Shown in pieces: positions 34,801 to 47,160 of a stretch of DNA of 64,000 nucleotides. Made by a program: the position numbers and the translations under genes. Each line of letters opens with the position of its first letter. Within the stretch, counting starts at the first letter, position 1. Under the pieces are notes generated by a model, which was not told the DNA's origin, did no database searches, and saw only the letters and a list, made by a program, of their open reading frames with translations. Origin of the DNA: Triops longicaudatus (lineage: Eukaryota > Arthropoda > Branchiopoda > Notostraca > Triopsidae); NCBI GenBank assembly GCA_022885665.1, contig JAGQDJ010000608.1:868001-932000 (forward strand), given 5' to 3'.

Positions 34801-37800
34801 TACAACAGCTTGAAGAACAGCTAAGGGAGAGAAACGAACGACTACAACAACTCGAAGAAGCTGTTTCACAAAATGGAGACGCACAACAACGACTGGAGGA
34901 TATGGAACGGTTAGAGAACGAATTAGCTGAACGTGATGCTATAGACGCAGAACGGGAAGAAGAATTACGCATTCTAACAGAAGTAAGACTGAGTTTTTGT
35001 CACAAAAATTACTACAATTTTATGCTGCAACTAGGCCTTAGAGGAAGCCTTAGAAGAAAAGGCCGAGCTAGAAGAAAAAATTTCTCAAGATTCCGGACGA
35101 GAGACGCAGTTGTTAGAAGATTTCGAATGGAAATTGCGTGAAATCGAACGCGAGTACAAAGCTAAACTGAGCGAAGCGGAGGCGGCAGCAGCAGAGGCCG
35201 TTCGACAAGAATTATTGCAAGACCGAGCCGCATTAATCGAAGAGAAGAAAAGAGTCGAGGATCAAATCAAACAAGTATATTATCTCGCAAATATAGCATA
35301 TGAAACTAAATCTTTTAATTTTATTTATTATTTAATATTTTATTTTTCCTTTTTTTTTAAAAAAAGGCTTGTCGGATATATTTAATGTTGCTTTGCTTTA
35401 AGCTTTAATTTTAGAATTAAAGAACTAGATTTTATAGTAACAGATTTATTATTTTTACTTGTTTTATTACTTTGACTGTTAAAGGTGGCTCACCTCAAGT
35501 CATATGAAGTTGAAGCCATTCAATTACGTGGTCTAGTCAATGAACAGCAACGAGCGTTGCGAGTGGCGGCTCGGCAGATAGATGCGCTCAAGTTGAGTGA
35601 AAAATCACTGCAAGACGAGTTAAAATCCCGGGGTGGCTACAACACAAATAGTTTACCCCGTAAGCCGGTCTTGGATGAAGAAACGTTGAACAAGAAGCTT
35701 GAACAAGAACGCAAAGCCTTGAATGCTCATGTAAGCCGTGTTTATCTCCCAAGTCATGACTTCCTTTTCTAGCCTGGTTTATTTGTGTTAATCCGACCGT
35801 CGTTCTTTTTCAGTGGGAAGAAAAGACGAAATTAGAATTACAGACTTTAAGATCCCAGATGGAAAATTGTCATCTTGAGGAGAAACGCATGGCTTTAGAC
35901 GCCTTAAGGCTAGAAAAGGACACCGAGTTACAGAATTTACGTAAGACTTTGGAAGCCAAACAGAGGGAACTCATCGCAGAAGTAAGTTGTGGTCTAAAAT
36001 TCGAAAGTTTATTTATTCATCAAGAGGAAGGTTAACTGCAATGGGGGTTTTACAGTTGTCGACCATGAAAGATACGTTATCCCAGAAAGAAGTGGTACAT
36101 ACGCGACGGATGGAAGAACAGAAGGCTTTAGCGGAACGTGATATGTGTTCCATGCGCCGGGAACTTACCAAACTCCAGGACAGTCATTTTGATGAAACGG
36201 AACGTTTGAAACAAAAACACGAGGAAGAGCGCCGTAAGTTGTGTGAAATCAAACTATTCCAGCTTTTAATGATCTCTGATGTCCTATTTTGTTTTAGAAA
36301 AATTCCAAGAAAAAATAGACAATCTCGCTGAGGAAGTCAAGGAAGCTGTGAAGAAAGAATTGGCGGAAAACATGGAAGCGTTGCAGAAGCAACACCAAGG
36401 TCAACTCCAAGCTCTGCAGGAGCATTTCGAGGAGGAAAAACAACAAGCTTTTTCGCTTCTGGAGGCCCATTACCGATCGCAAGTTGAAACTGTGCAGGAA
36501 CAAAATGCCTTTTTGCGCAAGCAAATAGAACATTTTGAGACACAAGTCCGTATTCATTGCTACAACTTTCTCCGTTCTTCATTGTAGGTTTTGTTTTCTA
36601 ATTTTGTTGACTTATGCTACTAGAACTCAGAGTTCCAGCGTTTGAGTGAACTCTTGGAATCCCGAGAAGAGGAAGTCAAATTTTTACGCGAAGAAGTCCG
36701 CGTGTTGCAAACTTCATCGAAAGCAGAAATAGCTCCCGACGCTCGCAGTCCACCGCTCGGGTAAGTGTTATTTTTTTTTCCGAAACTGAAAATAAGACTT
36801 TTCTTCGTATTTTCCAAAAGCACTTTGTTTAGACAAGTCTTGCTTGGAAATGTTCTGTTTTTACTTTTCACTTCTTTTGCTCATTACTATTTTGTTACTT
36901 TTTGTGTATTTTCCCGGCATAGTTGGCTTTTCGTCTTCTTATTTTGCTTCTGGAAAGTAGTTGGATCTCCTTTCCTTTGCCTCTTGGCAGGGGTAGCAAT
37001 TGGTTGGCTAGCAACCATCACTGTACTTCACAGTCCACCTATTCCTTCCCTTAACACCCCTTGACACTTTTTTTGTGTTTCATAAATTTTGTTCGGAACC
37101 TTTCTTTCACTCTTCCCGACCAACGTCTTTTGTTTCTTTTCCCCCTCACACGCTACATTTGGAATTCACATTTTTTTTTTTAGTTTCCGTTCCCCATTTT
37201 TGGTTTTCTAATGTCAAACAAACCTTTGTTATCCTTTTTTCTTATGTTTTTATCCTATTTGCCGCCGAGTAGAGAGCGGAGCTAAAAAAGGACTCCGTTA
37301 CAAAACATCCTCGGAAACATTGGGGTTCGTGGTCCCCTAACGATCTGTGTAAGTCCTGCTAATTATCTTTTTGTCATTACCAGCAACCATTCAAACCGAG
37401 ACTATATTTTTGCACCGTGCTATACAAATTGCTACTCCTGATCACCACGTTTCATTTAACCTCGCCATAACATGTAGTATTACGTTAACTTACCTAAAGT
37501 CCACTTCTGTTAAGTCAATACTGCTTTAGCGCTTCCATCCATTTCCATTCGTGGCGATTTTTGTTGACAGCACTTGCGTTGATCTTGATCAAGGTTATTG
37601 GATCTTGATTGTAAAGGTGCAAATTCAAGTCCATTCCTTTCATGCCTTTTCTGTTACTGAATCTTCGTTGCAAAGGTGCAAATTCATGTCCATTCCTGTC
37701 ATGCTTTCCATGGTGCTTCCTTCGGAAGCTGCACCAGGCGCAGGAATTAGGGTAGGGAGCAAGGTAGGGATTTTTCCTATACAAGTAGTCCTTAGAAGAT

Positions 37801-39096
37801 AGGCAATTTGGATAAAACGTTGTTTCGTTGGCGTGTTTTGTTCAGGTTCCACGCGGGTTTCGTCTTGCGCATTTCCATAGCATTTTACTCGACATGGATG
37901 AACTCGCTTAGATCATTTCAGCTTTTCTCACGTGTCCATTCTTTTCTCAATTCGTCAGTGTGCTTTCAATAACTTTTGTTTTTGCCAAAACTATTTATAT
38001 ATTTATTCTATAAATATATTTATTCTATAAATATATTTATTCTATTTTTATTTGATTCTTTTACACCGAGTAAGGTACGTTTTACAGCAATGCAGTCTCA
38101 AGTTGATCCCTAGAGTTAAAGCACAATACGAACGGTCAGTCAAAGGGCAGGCAACGGAAATCGCCACAGACTGTAATTAATTTGCGACAAGCATTTACTA
38201 ATGCCCAGTTGATCTAAGAAATGCTCTATCCTTTGTCCAGGCGTGGCACAGGTGATGGTCGTTCGCCTTCTCCTTCTCACGGCTATCACTCTTACTCGGA
38301 ACGCTCCCATTTCGAGTACGGGTACGATGTAGTAGAATCTCACCACGCCCCATGGCAGCGCGTCTGCTGCGATCCTGATCACTTAGAAGTGCAACAATTC
38401 GTCCTCGAACTCCAGCAAGTCCTCGCCGATCGAGAAGCAGAACTCCAGCGTTTGACCGAAGAAAAACGGTTTTACCAACTCGAGCTCATCAACTGGGAGC
38501 GTAACCTCTTCAACGTCCGGCCCGGCCCTCCTCTGACACTCAAACCTGAACCCGAAGTGGAGGAACGAGGTTATTCCGCCCCTCCCGTGACCAAACCTCG
38601 TCTGTGGAATCCTAAATCGGAGTACGAGTCGTCTATGTATGCTAGTAGCAGCGATGATAGCTGTATCAGTTATTATTCTTCCCCTTCGAATGATATGCTT
38701 GCCTTTCCGTCGGATACAGCCTTTGTTGAACCATATGCCCAATCGAGTCCAGACTTGAATCAAAACTTGAAATTCTCTCCCGTAAAAAGTGACAAAGCGC
38801 CCGAGGAAGTCGTGGCCATTCAATGGACGCGACAGTCGCCCCCTATAGGGTGGATTGGTCCAGACGGATGGATGGACGCTAAAGAAAAGGAAGAGTATGA
38901 CCGTCAGCGTCAGCAACAAGTATCCACCACTGTCACATCACCGACCACGGGTCGTAAATTCGAACGAACAGTCCAAGGCTGTTGGTTACCCACTAGACAA
39001 GATTTGATCGCTGCAGGTCATAGCAATAGTAATGAGACACCAAATCCCCGAGATGATGAAGAAACTGGTGGGTTTACCACACCGGTCCAAGACTAA
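31880..39096 (+). CDS. Large coiled-coil protein resembling FAM184
   Basis: Twelve exons join in frame (31880-32775, 33381-33472, 34184-34384, 34741-34982, 35035-35274, 35485-35730, 35814-35981, 36056-36233, 36298-36545, 36624-36760, 37275-37348, 38252-39096), for 1188 aa. Residues 1-420 are low-complexity Ser/Thr/Pro-rich. They begin with a basic MFGFFRNKAKKEEK and contain GILKPKSVTFD near residue 290. Residues about 425-870 are a nearly continuous Glu/Gln/Leu coiled coil. Near residue 970 is ADREAELQRLTEEKRFYQLE, which strongly recalls the C-terminal coiled-coil end of FAM184A/B; length is also close. The last 150 residues have a Trp-rich motif (WTRQSPPIGWIGPDGW). The last splice pair is the least certain. 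FAM184 function is poorly known, so no activity is assigned. The family call is from remembered similarity and is moderate; the gene itself is clear. Confidence 0.72.
32955..33140. repeat. Degenerate pogo/Tigger-like remnant in intron 1
   Basis: Within the first intron of the coiled-coil gene there are degenerate versions of the motifs CACTATAATGAACAATGG, TATTACGAACTTGGTTTATA and TGTCCTCTGGGCAGTTTG. Such ATAACGAAC-type repeats with a TGTCCCTTGG-type stretch are common at ends of pogo/Tigger elements. The match is weak and similar motifs recur at about 48597-48745. Confidence 0.3.
37615..37706. repeat. Two-copy tandem duplication in an intron
   Basis: AAGGTGCAAATTCAAGTCCA with the following TTCCTTTCATGC occurs at about 37613-37646 and again, with few changes, about 57 bp later. 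It lies in the last intron of the coiled-coil gene. Confidence 0.7.
37999..38045. repeat. 17-bp tandem repeat, about 2.8 copies
   Basis: The unit ATATTTATTCTATAAAT is repeated end to end in the last intron of the coiled-coil gene. Simple AT-rich minisatellite. Confidence 0.85.
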
Positions 39097-39564
39097 GCAT
39101 TTTTGTTTCTCTTAACATCTCATCCATTCTCATGATCCGTCTTTGTTTTCGCCTTGTTATTTCTGATTCTCCATTCATGGAAAATTCTTTTCGTATTCTT
39201 TGGCCCATTTATTTTTTCCTTATGCTTGGTCCATAAACAAAGAGCGTTGGCCACTATACGACTGAAAACTCACGATAAAACAAGAAAGCCACATAGTTGA
39301 TGCAAAGCAATGCATCAAAAAACGAACACAGTATATAGAAAAAACTGCAAATAAAGCTATTCATACGATGTATATTAACAAATAAACTGTACAAAGCCGA
39401 CCTTTTTGTTATGGATACTTTCCTAAAGGTTTCATTAGTCTTTCCTCCACTTTTTAACCCCCTTTTCTCATATACTTCACTATATAAGGACAAAAATGCG
39501 CAACAACTGGATTGTGAGAGATCCTAAGATAAAGGGACAGTCGCTAGTAAGTGTTAACGTACGA
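39097..39564. other. Convergent 3' region of the coiled-coil gene and LETM1
   Basis: An AATAAA at about 39350 lies 250 bp after the coiled-coil gene stop and is its likely polyadenylation signal. The rest should be 3' untranslated sequence of the two convergent genes. Nothing else is seen. Confidence 0.55.
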
Positions 39565-42500
39565 CTACGAGCGCGGTTGGGGAGGTTTGTCAGCACCAGC
39601 AGGGAAAGTTGCTGTGCTTTTCAGACCTTTGACGACAGTCATAGTCTGGTCGGGGTTGAGTGTAGTTTTCTCTTGCTCTTCTAACTGGACTTGTTTTCCT
39701 TCTTCGTCACTCTTGAAGGTAATGGTTGTGTTCGCTTCTAAAGTGCGCTTTTCTGGATCGGTGGTCACTGTTCGTTCAATAACGCGATCGGGTTTATGGA
39801 TAGTTTCAGTGAGAGTGGTCTTCTTCTCTCGCAAATCTTCCTCTCCTCGCTTGCCTAGTGCTTTGCCAATCTTTTCCTGGATTTCTAATACTTCTTCCTT
39901 GTCCAGCATTTCAATAATCTCCGATACTTGCTTAGTCGAAAGTTTTACCTCTTCCTTGCCCAACAATTCAATCACCTAGACACAAGAAATATCGTCAGAT
40001 ATCAAAACGCACATTCAGAACCTCTTCAAATTCTCACACCTTAAGTACGTCTTCGACTTTAAGCACACCATCGCGGTCGTTGTCAATTTGGCCCAACACT
40101 TGCGCGATTTGTTGCAATTTACTCGTGTCCGTGACTTTCTGCAGTTTACGGATAGCACCAATCAACTCTTCTACCGAAACCAACTCCTCCCTATATGAAT
40201 AGTAATAAAATAGAAAAAGGTACGTAACGCACACAAATGGAAAACCCGAATACTAAGTAAATTAGTTTTTCAATAAGGCTAGGGATTTCAAGATATGAAC
40301 TTATCGGCCATAGCAACTTACATTGCTTCTGCGGCAGGAGCTGCAGCCGTTTCTTCTTCCCCTTGATTCTCTAACTTCTTCTTCAATTTATTTTGTTCCT
40401 TTTGTAAGTCTCCGACTACTTTATCCATATTGGAAATCATGCTATTGACGCTACGGAACAATCGTCGCGCGCCTTTCGATTCTCTGAGTTCTTTGCCTGA
40501 GCTAATACCTTCTTGGCTAGTAGCTTTTAGGAAGTGTCTCAAATCCTCGACATCCTAAAAAGAGGAGAACAATGATTTTCACATTTCAGTATAAAGTTTC
40601 TTCCATCAACGTCGAACACACCTCTTGGTATTCAGCCATCTCTTCTTTCAATTCATCCAACTCTTCTTTTTCAATCAGCAACTTCTTTCGTTTTACACCG
40701 ATTGTCTCCAAGGCATCTTCCAAAGCGGCAACATCTTCTGATGTCAACTCCTGCGTGTCCAAGCAAGCATTAGGCGTGAAATCGGACTTTTTCTTTATCT
40801 TGTTTTCAAAGTTTTTACTTCCTTTCGTTTTTTTTAGTCCTACTGTTCTTTTTTTATAAAAAAGAACAAAAGTATGTTTACCTCTTTCTTTACCAAAAGG
40901 TCAGTGGCTTTGTCTCGCAAAATTGGCGCTTGATCAACAAAAAGTTCACTTTCCTTTCCGGATAAAGCAGGTTGAGCTCTTGCAGAGGCCACCTCAGGTG
41001 TTGCGGGAACAGGTTTGAGTTTGGCTTCAGCTTCAGCTTTGCGTTTTTCTTCACGTTCTTCTTTAATCTTCCGCTCTTCCGCCTTAATAGCTTCAATACG
41101 CGCCTTGTTATCAATCTTGCCTTCGCGTTCGCCAATGGCGTCTTGCGTTTGGGCAACCTTGTCAAGTAAAAAAGGAAAAAAATAATATTCGCTGAGTTTT
41201 TGTGCAACGAAACCTGGCAACAGGAAATCGTTAACATACCACAGATTCCGGGAGCATCGAGATGGTGGCTTTCAGCTGATCAGTTGTTGGCACCGTTTCA
41301 GGTAAGAAGAGTGTTCTCGAAAGCAAAAGTAGCGAAGGAGGGACTTTTTCGTTTAAACTTAGTGCCAGCCATTGTTGCAGCTGCGAACGCAAACGACTCT
41401 CGGATACACCCAGAGCCCTCATACCACGCGCTCTGCAAGCTTGTTGCAGTTCTGCAATAGTAAGCGAGTCGACGCCTTCTTTCTGAATCATCTACATCCG
41501 GGGCACGGAAAAAAAAATTCATTACAACTCTGCAAGGCGGAAAATCTGAGTAATTTTACTTTATCGTCAGCTGCTAAGCTTCGCAGCTTCATGCGAAGTT
41601 GGAATTGGAGGAAATTGTTTGTTCCTATGGGTTGGATCTCTAAAACTCGACACAGTGCTAACAGCTGAGGACGGGATAGGGAATCTAAGGTGATTTCGTC
41701 TTCGAACAGCTTGGAAAATCGCATAATTTCTTCAGTCGTGGCTTGTTGACCTGAAGTCCGGATCTGAAAAAATGTAGTTTTCGTTAACTTCACGCCTAGG
41801 TAAGCTGATAGGATCTCATGTAACCTTTTTGAAGAATTCTACGAACTCTTTGGCCTTTTCGGAATGATGACCTTGACCTTTGAGTGCCATTTCATCCAAA
41901 GTTTCTTGCAAAAATTTCGCAGTTTCGAGCTTAACTTTCAACGAAGCTTTTAATTTGGCTTCCTGGCAGAAATAATAAAAATACAGAAATTAGATTTGTA
42001 AAGAAACTCTTATTGTCTTTCAGTCATATTACTCTTTCGTTAGCGGTCTGAAACGTCGAGGGCAGCATACCAGGGAAAAATTTGAGAAAAACAGGCAGTA
42101 GGAACTCCATGAAAGGGACGATGATGAAAACAGAGAAGGGTACTAAACGAAAGAGATCTGACGTGGTGCGAACGAGCTGTTTGCGTTCTCGTCTGCTTAG
42201 CGATTCGCCTTGTAAGACACGTAACGCCAACTGGAAAGAAATTCGGGCTTCGATGAAAAGGAGTCGGAAGCCGTGATAGTAATGTTTAAGTTCGTCCATG
42301 ATACGTTTGCTCAGGGGCGGTTTAGCCGGAGCCACCGCTTTGGTGGCCGACTCCTCCTTGCTTTTGATCTCTTCCTTGAGTGCTAAAACAGACTCTTCGA
42401 CTTTGGAAGAAGGTTTCAGCGGTTCTTTTTCGAAAAGGGGGTGATTAGAATGGAAATTTCTGTAGAACGACGTAAGGTAAGCAGAGCCATTTCGAGGATT

Positions 42501-42620
42501 CCATATCTCGTGCCTCTTAAACTGACTCAAAGTGGTATTTAAAGGCGGGACAGCTCGCGTTCTGCAACCGAGGGTGGATGTAACCAACGGGCGAGCTACT
42601 TTCCATGATGACCGCCACAT
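39565..42620 (-). CDS. LETM1: Mitochondrial inner-membrane cation exchanger LETM1
   Basis: LETM1 sits in the mitochondrial inner membrane and takes part in K+/H+ or Ca2+/H+ exchange and matrix volume control. Nine exons join exactly (42033-42620, 41825-41962, 41560-41763, 41240-41491, 40882-41157, 40622-40750, 40322-40554, 40040-40190, 39565-39975), for 793 aa. The N-terminus is basic with no acidic residue for about 25 residues, as in an import signal. The single membrane span lies at about 160-185 (LVPFSVFIIVPFMEFLLPVF). The ribosome-binding-like LETM domain follows, including EEIMRFSKLFEDEITLDSLS and CRARGMRALGVSESRL. Coiled coils follow, then one good EF-hand loop (DNDRDGVLKVED). The tail is longer and more Thr/Glu-rich than usual. 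A splice acceptor just 5' of the ATG suggests an untranslated first exon upstream. Confidence 0.95.
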
Positions 42621-43634
42621 TCTTCTGACCTGGAAGGAGAAAATAATGCAACAATTGAATAGAACAAATGCAGCTCAGTTTAACGCCAGTCCGGTGGCCG
42701 GATAGCTCGTAGTTTCCGATCCCACATCTTTGCCCATAAAATCAGGTTTCTACTTGTTTGCGTTCCCCGTTTTAAACTAGGTTCACTAGTTATCGGAAAC
42801 AACGGACAGCCTGTACAAAGACCCTGGTAAAAAAAAAAAATCGTACAGCCTGGGCTTACAGTGCATATATTACCGAATACTGAATAATGTGTAAGGTCCG
42901 TTTTATCGACGTACTCATTAGCTGTACCTCGATTTTGCAGACGTAGCAGAGCTCGCAATATTCAACATGTAAAAGTAAATGCGAATTTCAACATTACTTC
43001 AATGTCACTCGGAAACAATTGACAATCTGAAAAATTTTACTCAAGTTCTGCGGTTAAACACGTGTACGGATAAGCTTCATAATGTTATCTACAAATCTGA
43101 GCTGTCTTTCTAGAAACAGCCAATGTGTTAATCCTGTCCAGATATATTTTGAGATAATACAACGATGATGCAACAGTCATGTCATGCTTACCTGTTCTGT
43201 AAATTTTGAGTATCACAGTTAATATATTGTCACCAGCTATAGCAAAACATTGAGAACTTAATATACTGAGAAATTGTAAGCGTGAGGTAAAAAATCACAA
43301 AACATGGGCTGACTCAAGAGTGTGCTGTAAATAGATACACCTCCGCCATCTATTGTGCACCGGTGATAGGAGAAGTAGAGGACGTTGAACTTGTCTCGTC
43401 ACTCCGACAATGCACTTTTCTTAGGGAGGCGGGGTCTGCACCTTTGGGTCCCATATATACCGGCGAGCTGCGCAAGCTAAATTCACATTAGTGTGCACTG
43501 GTCCCTTGTCGCGTATTCGACGTTAACAATTGTGGAAAAAGGACAAACGAATTTTCGTTAGAAATTCTCTCAAGTAAAGTACCGTTTTCCATCAAAATTT
43601 ACATCAAATTAAAGCTCTTTTTTTTCTTTACAGA
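42621..43634. other. Divergent promoter region between LETM1 and the aldo-keto reductase
   Basis: The side next to LETM1 probably contains its untranslated first exon. The side next to the aldo-keto reductase has a GC box-like GAGGCGGGG at about 43426, a TATA box at 43452 and a T-rich stretch with a splice acceptor-like TTTCTTTACAG just before the ATG, hinting at a 5' untranslated intron. Confidence 0.5.
43452..43490 (+). promoter_or_regulatory. TATA box and start region of the aldo-keto reductase gene
   Basis: CATATATA at 43452-43459 is followed about 30 bp later by TTCACATTAG, an initiator-like sequence. A GC-box-like motif lies just upstream. The ATG is at 43635. Confidence 0.55.
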
Positions 43635-45169
43635 ATGGTTGTAATTGCACCGACTGTCAAGCTAAATAGCGGCTATGAATATCCTATCTTTGGCTTGGGC
43701 ACTTGGAAGGTAGAATACACCTTTTTTAATCATTATGTTTTTCTACTTTTAATTTCGGCTCTGGTAAAATCGTGAACATAAGCGAAGTCTGAGAAGCTTG
43801 TATAATACAAATTGGGAAAGAAACACGTCAGCGTTCGGTATTTAGAAGCTTATCAGTATGTATGATCACACATGCTTATCAATTGGACTGAACTTCGACA
43901 TTGAGTGATAGTGAAATAGGGGAAGACAAGTTACGACGATATCTTTGTCAGACTTACGATAAAGATACAGTTGAAACTAATTTTGTTTTGCCTTTTTTCG
44001 TTTTATAGTCAAAGCCCGGCGAGGTTACTCAAGCCGTGAAGGATGCGATCGATGCTGGGTATCGCCACATTGACTGCGCCCATGTATACGGTAACGAAGC
44101 TGAGGTGGGAGAAGCCCTTAAAGCGAAAATCGAGGATGGAACAGTGAAGCGTAGTGATCTGTTTATTGTTAGCAAGGTATTCTCTTCCACGGTATTATAA
44201 TTACGTCTTGAATTAAATTTTCGCGTTCTCCAGTTATGGAACACTTTCCATCGTCCCGATTTAGTCATTCCCGCTTTAAAGAAGACCTTGTCTAACTTGG
44301 GTTTGGAATACCTGGACTTGTACTTGATACATTGGCCGATGGCTTACAAGGTTTGTCACGTGCCCTTTTGTGTAGAGGTGTTTTTATATATCGTCTGGAA
44401 TTACAGGAAGACGGAGAGCTCTTCCCCAAAGATGAAAATGACAAGACTTTGTACAGCGATGTGGATTACGTCGACACATGGAAAGCGATGGAAAACGCCG
44501 TTGAGCAAGGCTTGACCCGGTCAATCGGTGTCTCAAACTTTAACAAGGATCAAATCCAGCGACTCTTGGACAACTGCAAAATCACTCCTGCTAACAATCA
44601 GGTACCTACGAAAGAAATTCTCGTGGGCGAATTATAGAAGGAGTTCGTAAATTCTTAAGGTGGAGTGCCACCCATATTTGAACCAGAGCAAGCTCTTCGA
44701 GTTTTGCAAGTCAAAAGGTATTACCATCACAGCATACAGCCCATTGGGCTCTCCTGATCGTCCTTGGGCCAAACCAGACGAGCCTGCGTTGTTGGACGAT
44801 CCCAAATTGAAAGCTATTGCTGATAAATATGGCAAAAGTGTTGCGCACGTCGTACTAAGGTTCCAAGTGCGTATTTTTTAATATATAATATTCTTAACGT
44901 TCATGATTTTTCTGGTCATAGGTGGAACGAGGAATTATTACTATCCCCAAATCCGTAACGAAGAGTCGCATCATTGATAATATCAACATTTTCGATTTTA
45001 AGTTATCTGATGAGGATATGAAAGTCCTTGAAAGCATGGATTGCAATGGCCGTGTCTGCCACATGGCGTGGTATGTTAACCAGATTCTTCTATTGTATTG
45101 TTATTTAATTCCGTGTTCTTTAGGAGCGTTGCTGATCATAAAGACTGGCCTTTCAATGCAGAATATTAA
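43635..45169 (+). CDS. Aldo-keto reductase (AKR1-type)
   Basis: A cytosolic NADPH-dependent reductase of aldehydes and ketones with a TIM-barrel fold. Seven exons join exactly (43635-43709, 44009-44176, 44234-44350, 44407-44601, 44660-44866, 44922-45070, 45124-45169), giving 318 aa, the normal length. All four catalytic residues are visible: Asp in HIDCAH, Tyr in VYGNE, Lys in FIVSKLW and His in LIHWP. The cofactor-binding region IPKSVTKSRI is intact. The C-terminus DWPFNAEY matches the usual ending of aldose and aldehyde reductases. Substrate cannot be told from the sequence. Introns are mostly 55-60 bp except the first (299 bp). Promoter has a TATA box, suggesting a regulated rather than housekeeping gene. 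Confidence 0.93.
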
Positions 45170-46143
45170 GCGATCTCCGAGATCCACCTCATGTGTTTAA
45201 GATATTCTAGGTCATAAATGTACACGTATTGTCATGTTTCGTACAATACAGCGCTGGGTATTACAAAGTTCAGCAGAAATCTTTCTTTAATTTTTAGAAA
45301 ATCTTATTAAAAATGTCAATTCGAGTCACACCGTGTACCTTTCATGTTTTACTTTTCACAAAAGCATACGAACGAAACTCTCGCGTTCGGCAATACTCAT
45401 ATTTTTGCATATTAAATGGGGCGAGAATGGCAGTTGAGGAATAATCAAGTTAATATTCTTAACATGAAAGAGAACACAATGCACAATAGGCTGTAAAAGC
45501 GAGCGAAACCTCCCGGTTCTTGGGCTGTACTTGGGTATTTTACCCCTTTATTTTGTATTTATTTATTTTTTTACTGCTTAGCTTTTCTTTTCCTGTTTTT
45601 ACTATGTAACGTAATAGCAGTTCTTATAAGTGGTTCCTAAATTCTGACGAAGAAAACAGTCTCGCTTTACGCTATGTACAAGACGACAGGTTGAATTGTC
45701 GAGTAAGCTGTGCCAGGGTGTAGGTAGGGGCCGAGTCAAACTACCTCGCATTGTGGGTCAATTCGGGTTAATGTCCTGAACTGTTCCGCCGAGCTCGCCT
45801 CACTTTGCCACTGGCAAAATTCGATTATGCGCCTTCCGTGAACACCACCCCATAGTTCTACAGCCCCTTACGATAAGAACCGAGCTAGGCTGACCCACTC
45901 ATCCTCTCAGATGGACTAAAGTCGTAGACTGGTACAGCTAAAAAAAATACACAAAAGCATCGGAATACGTATCGCACGCTTAAAACGAGCTGCTAACTAC
46001 AAAGCATGGAAGGATGGTCGCTGAAGAGTTATAATGTTAACCAGAATCGCGGTTCAATAAATCACTCCTTCTAGTACGGAGTTCATTCTCTTGTACGACG
46101 TGACACTTCAACGTGGTCGTGGAAAAACTTGGTTTCCAAGAAA
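45170..46143. other. Intergenic region between the aldo-keto reductase and NAA40
   Basis: No coding pattern is seen. The part at about 45650-45910 is less AT-rich than its surroundings and rich in short GC motifs, but no RNA fold or repeat was recognised. Confidence 0.5.
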
Positions 46144-47160
46144 ATGGGTCTTACATCGAAAGAAAAACGGGAACAACAGAAGAAACATGACGCCAAAATA
46201 GCAAGATATCAACAAATCGTAAACACAGCTAATAATCAGGTAAAAATCACCCTTGCTTCTCACAAATAAAAAGATTAAACTTCAAATTTGTCCTGTGCAC
46301 GGAACAGCGCGCGGGTTGCTAATCTTATATTCTTGAAGGGGAACTAGTATCTGACTCTGAAAACAACTAGATAGGTTACTTAGAGTACGAATGATTCATT
46401 TCAGGTAGACCCTTTGGTTGACTTCCCCGTATTTAAAACTTTTAACAAGAGTGATCTCCAAGCAACCATCTACTGCAGCCGCGTGACTGGGCTGGACTCG
46501 AATGTAGTTAATTGGGCAGTAGATTTACTCCAGCGGAATATGCAAACCATGTAAAACGAACATATGCTTAGCTTAGCATAAGTTGTGCTTAAAGTTCTGT
46601 CTGCTTAACTTCAGGTACGAGCAAAGTCAATGGGGTTGGGATTTGAGAAAAAAACGAAAAGAAATGACCGAAGAAGAAGCGTGGTACCTAATTGTTCAGA
46701 CACCCTCGGATCAAAAACCGATAGCGTTTTCGCATTTCAGATTTGACATGGATTATGACAGGCCTGTTCTATATTGGTAGGAATTATTTTCTAGCGTAAG
46801 CAACTTATAATTCACCACGAAGAACTTTCACATGTCTCCCGTTCTTAGTTACGAAGTTCAAGTTGAGCCAGCTTATCTACGGAAAGGACTTGGAAAATTT
46901 CTTATGCAGCTACTGGCTTTAATGGCGTTCAAGAGCCAATTGCACAAAGTTGTCTTGACAGTTTTTCGCAACAATTCCGATGCTAGAGCCTTTTTTCAGT
47001 CTCTTGGGTAAAAAGCAGTCTGTCTTTAGAGGTTATGCCCATATTTAAGGGGGAACTTTGTAGGTATTCCACGGATGAAACAAGCCCCGACGAGAACGAA
47101 GCTGACTATATGATCTTGAGCAGAATTAATGCGCAGCTAGTAACAAAACCTGACGCATAG
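46144..47160 (+). CDS. NAA40: N-alpha-acetyltransferase 40 (NatD)
   Basis: NatD acetylates the N-terminus of histones H2A and H4. Five exons join exactly (46144-46239, 46405-46550, 46615-46776, 46849-47007, 47064-47160), giving 219 aa, close to the family length. The basic N-terminus starts MGLTSKEKREQ. Family-specific stretches are clear: NMQTMYEQSQWGWDLRKKRK, AWYLIVQ, FSHFRFDMDYDRPVLYCYEV. The GNAT acetyl-CoA loop is RKGLGKFL. The C-terminus lacks the Cys/His-rich tail found in vertebrates. The ATG was chosen because it is the first in the exon and gives the expected N-terminus. Nothing abnormal is seen. Confidence 0.95.
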
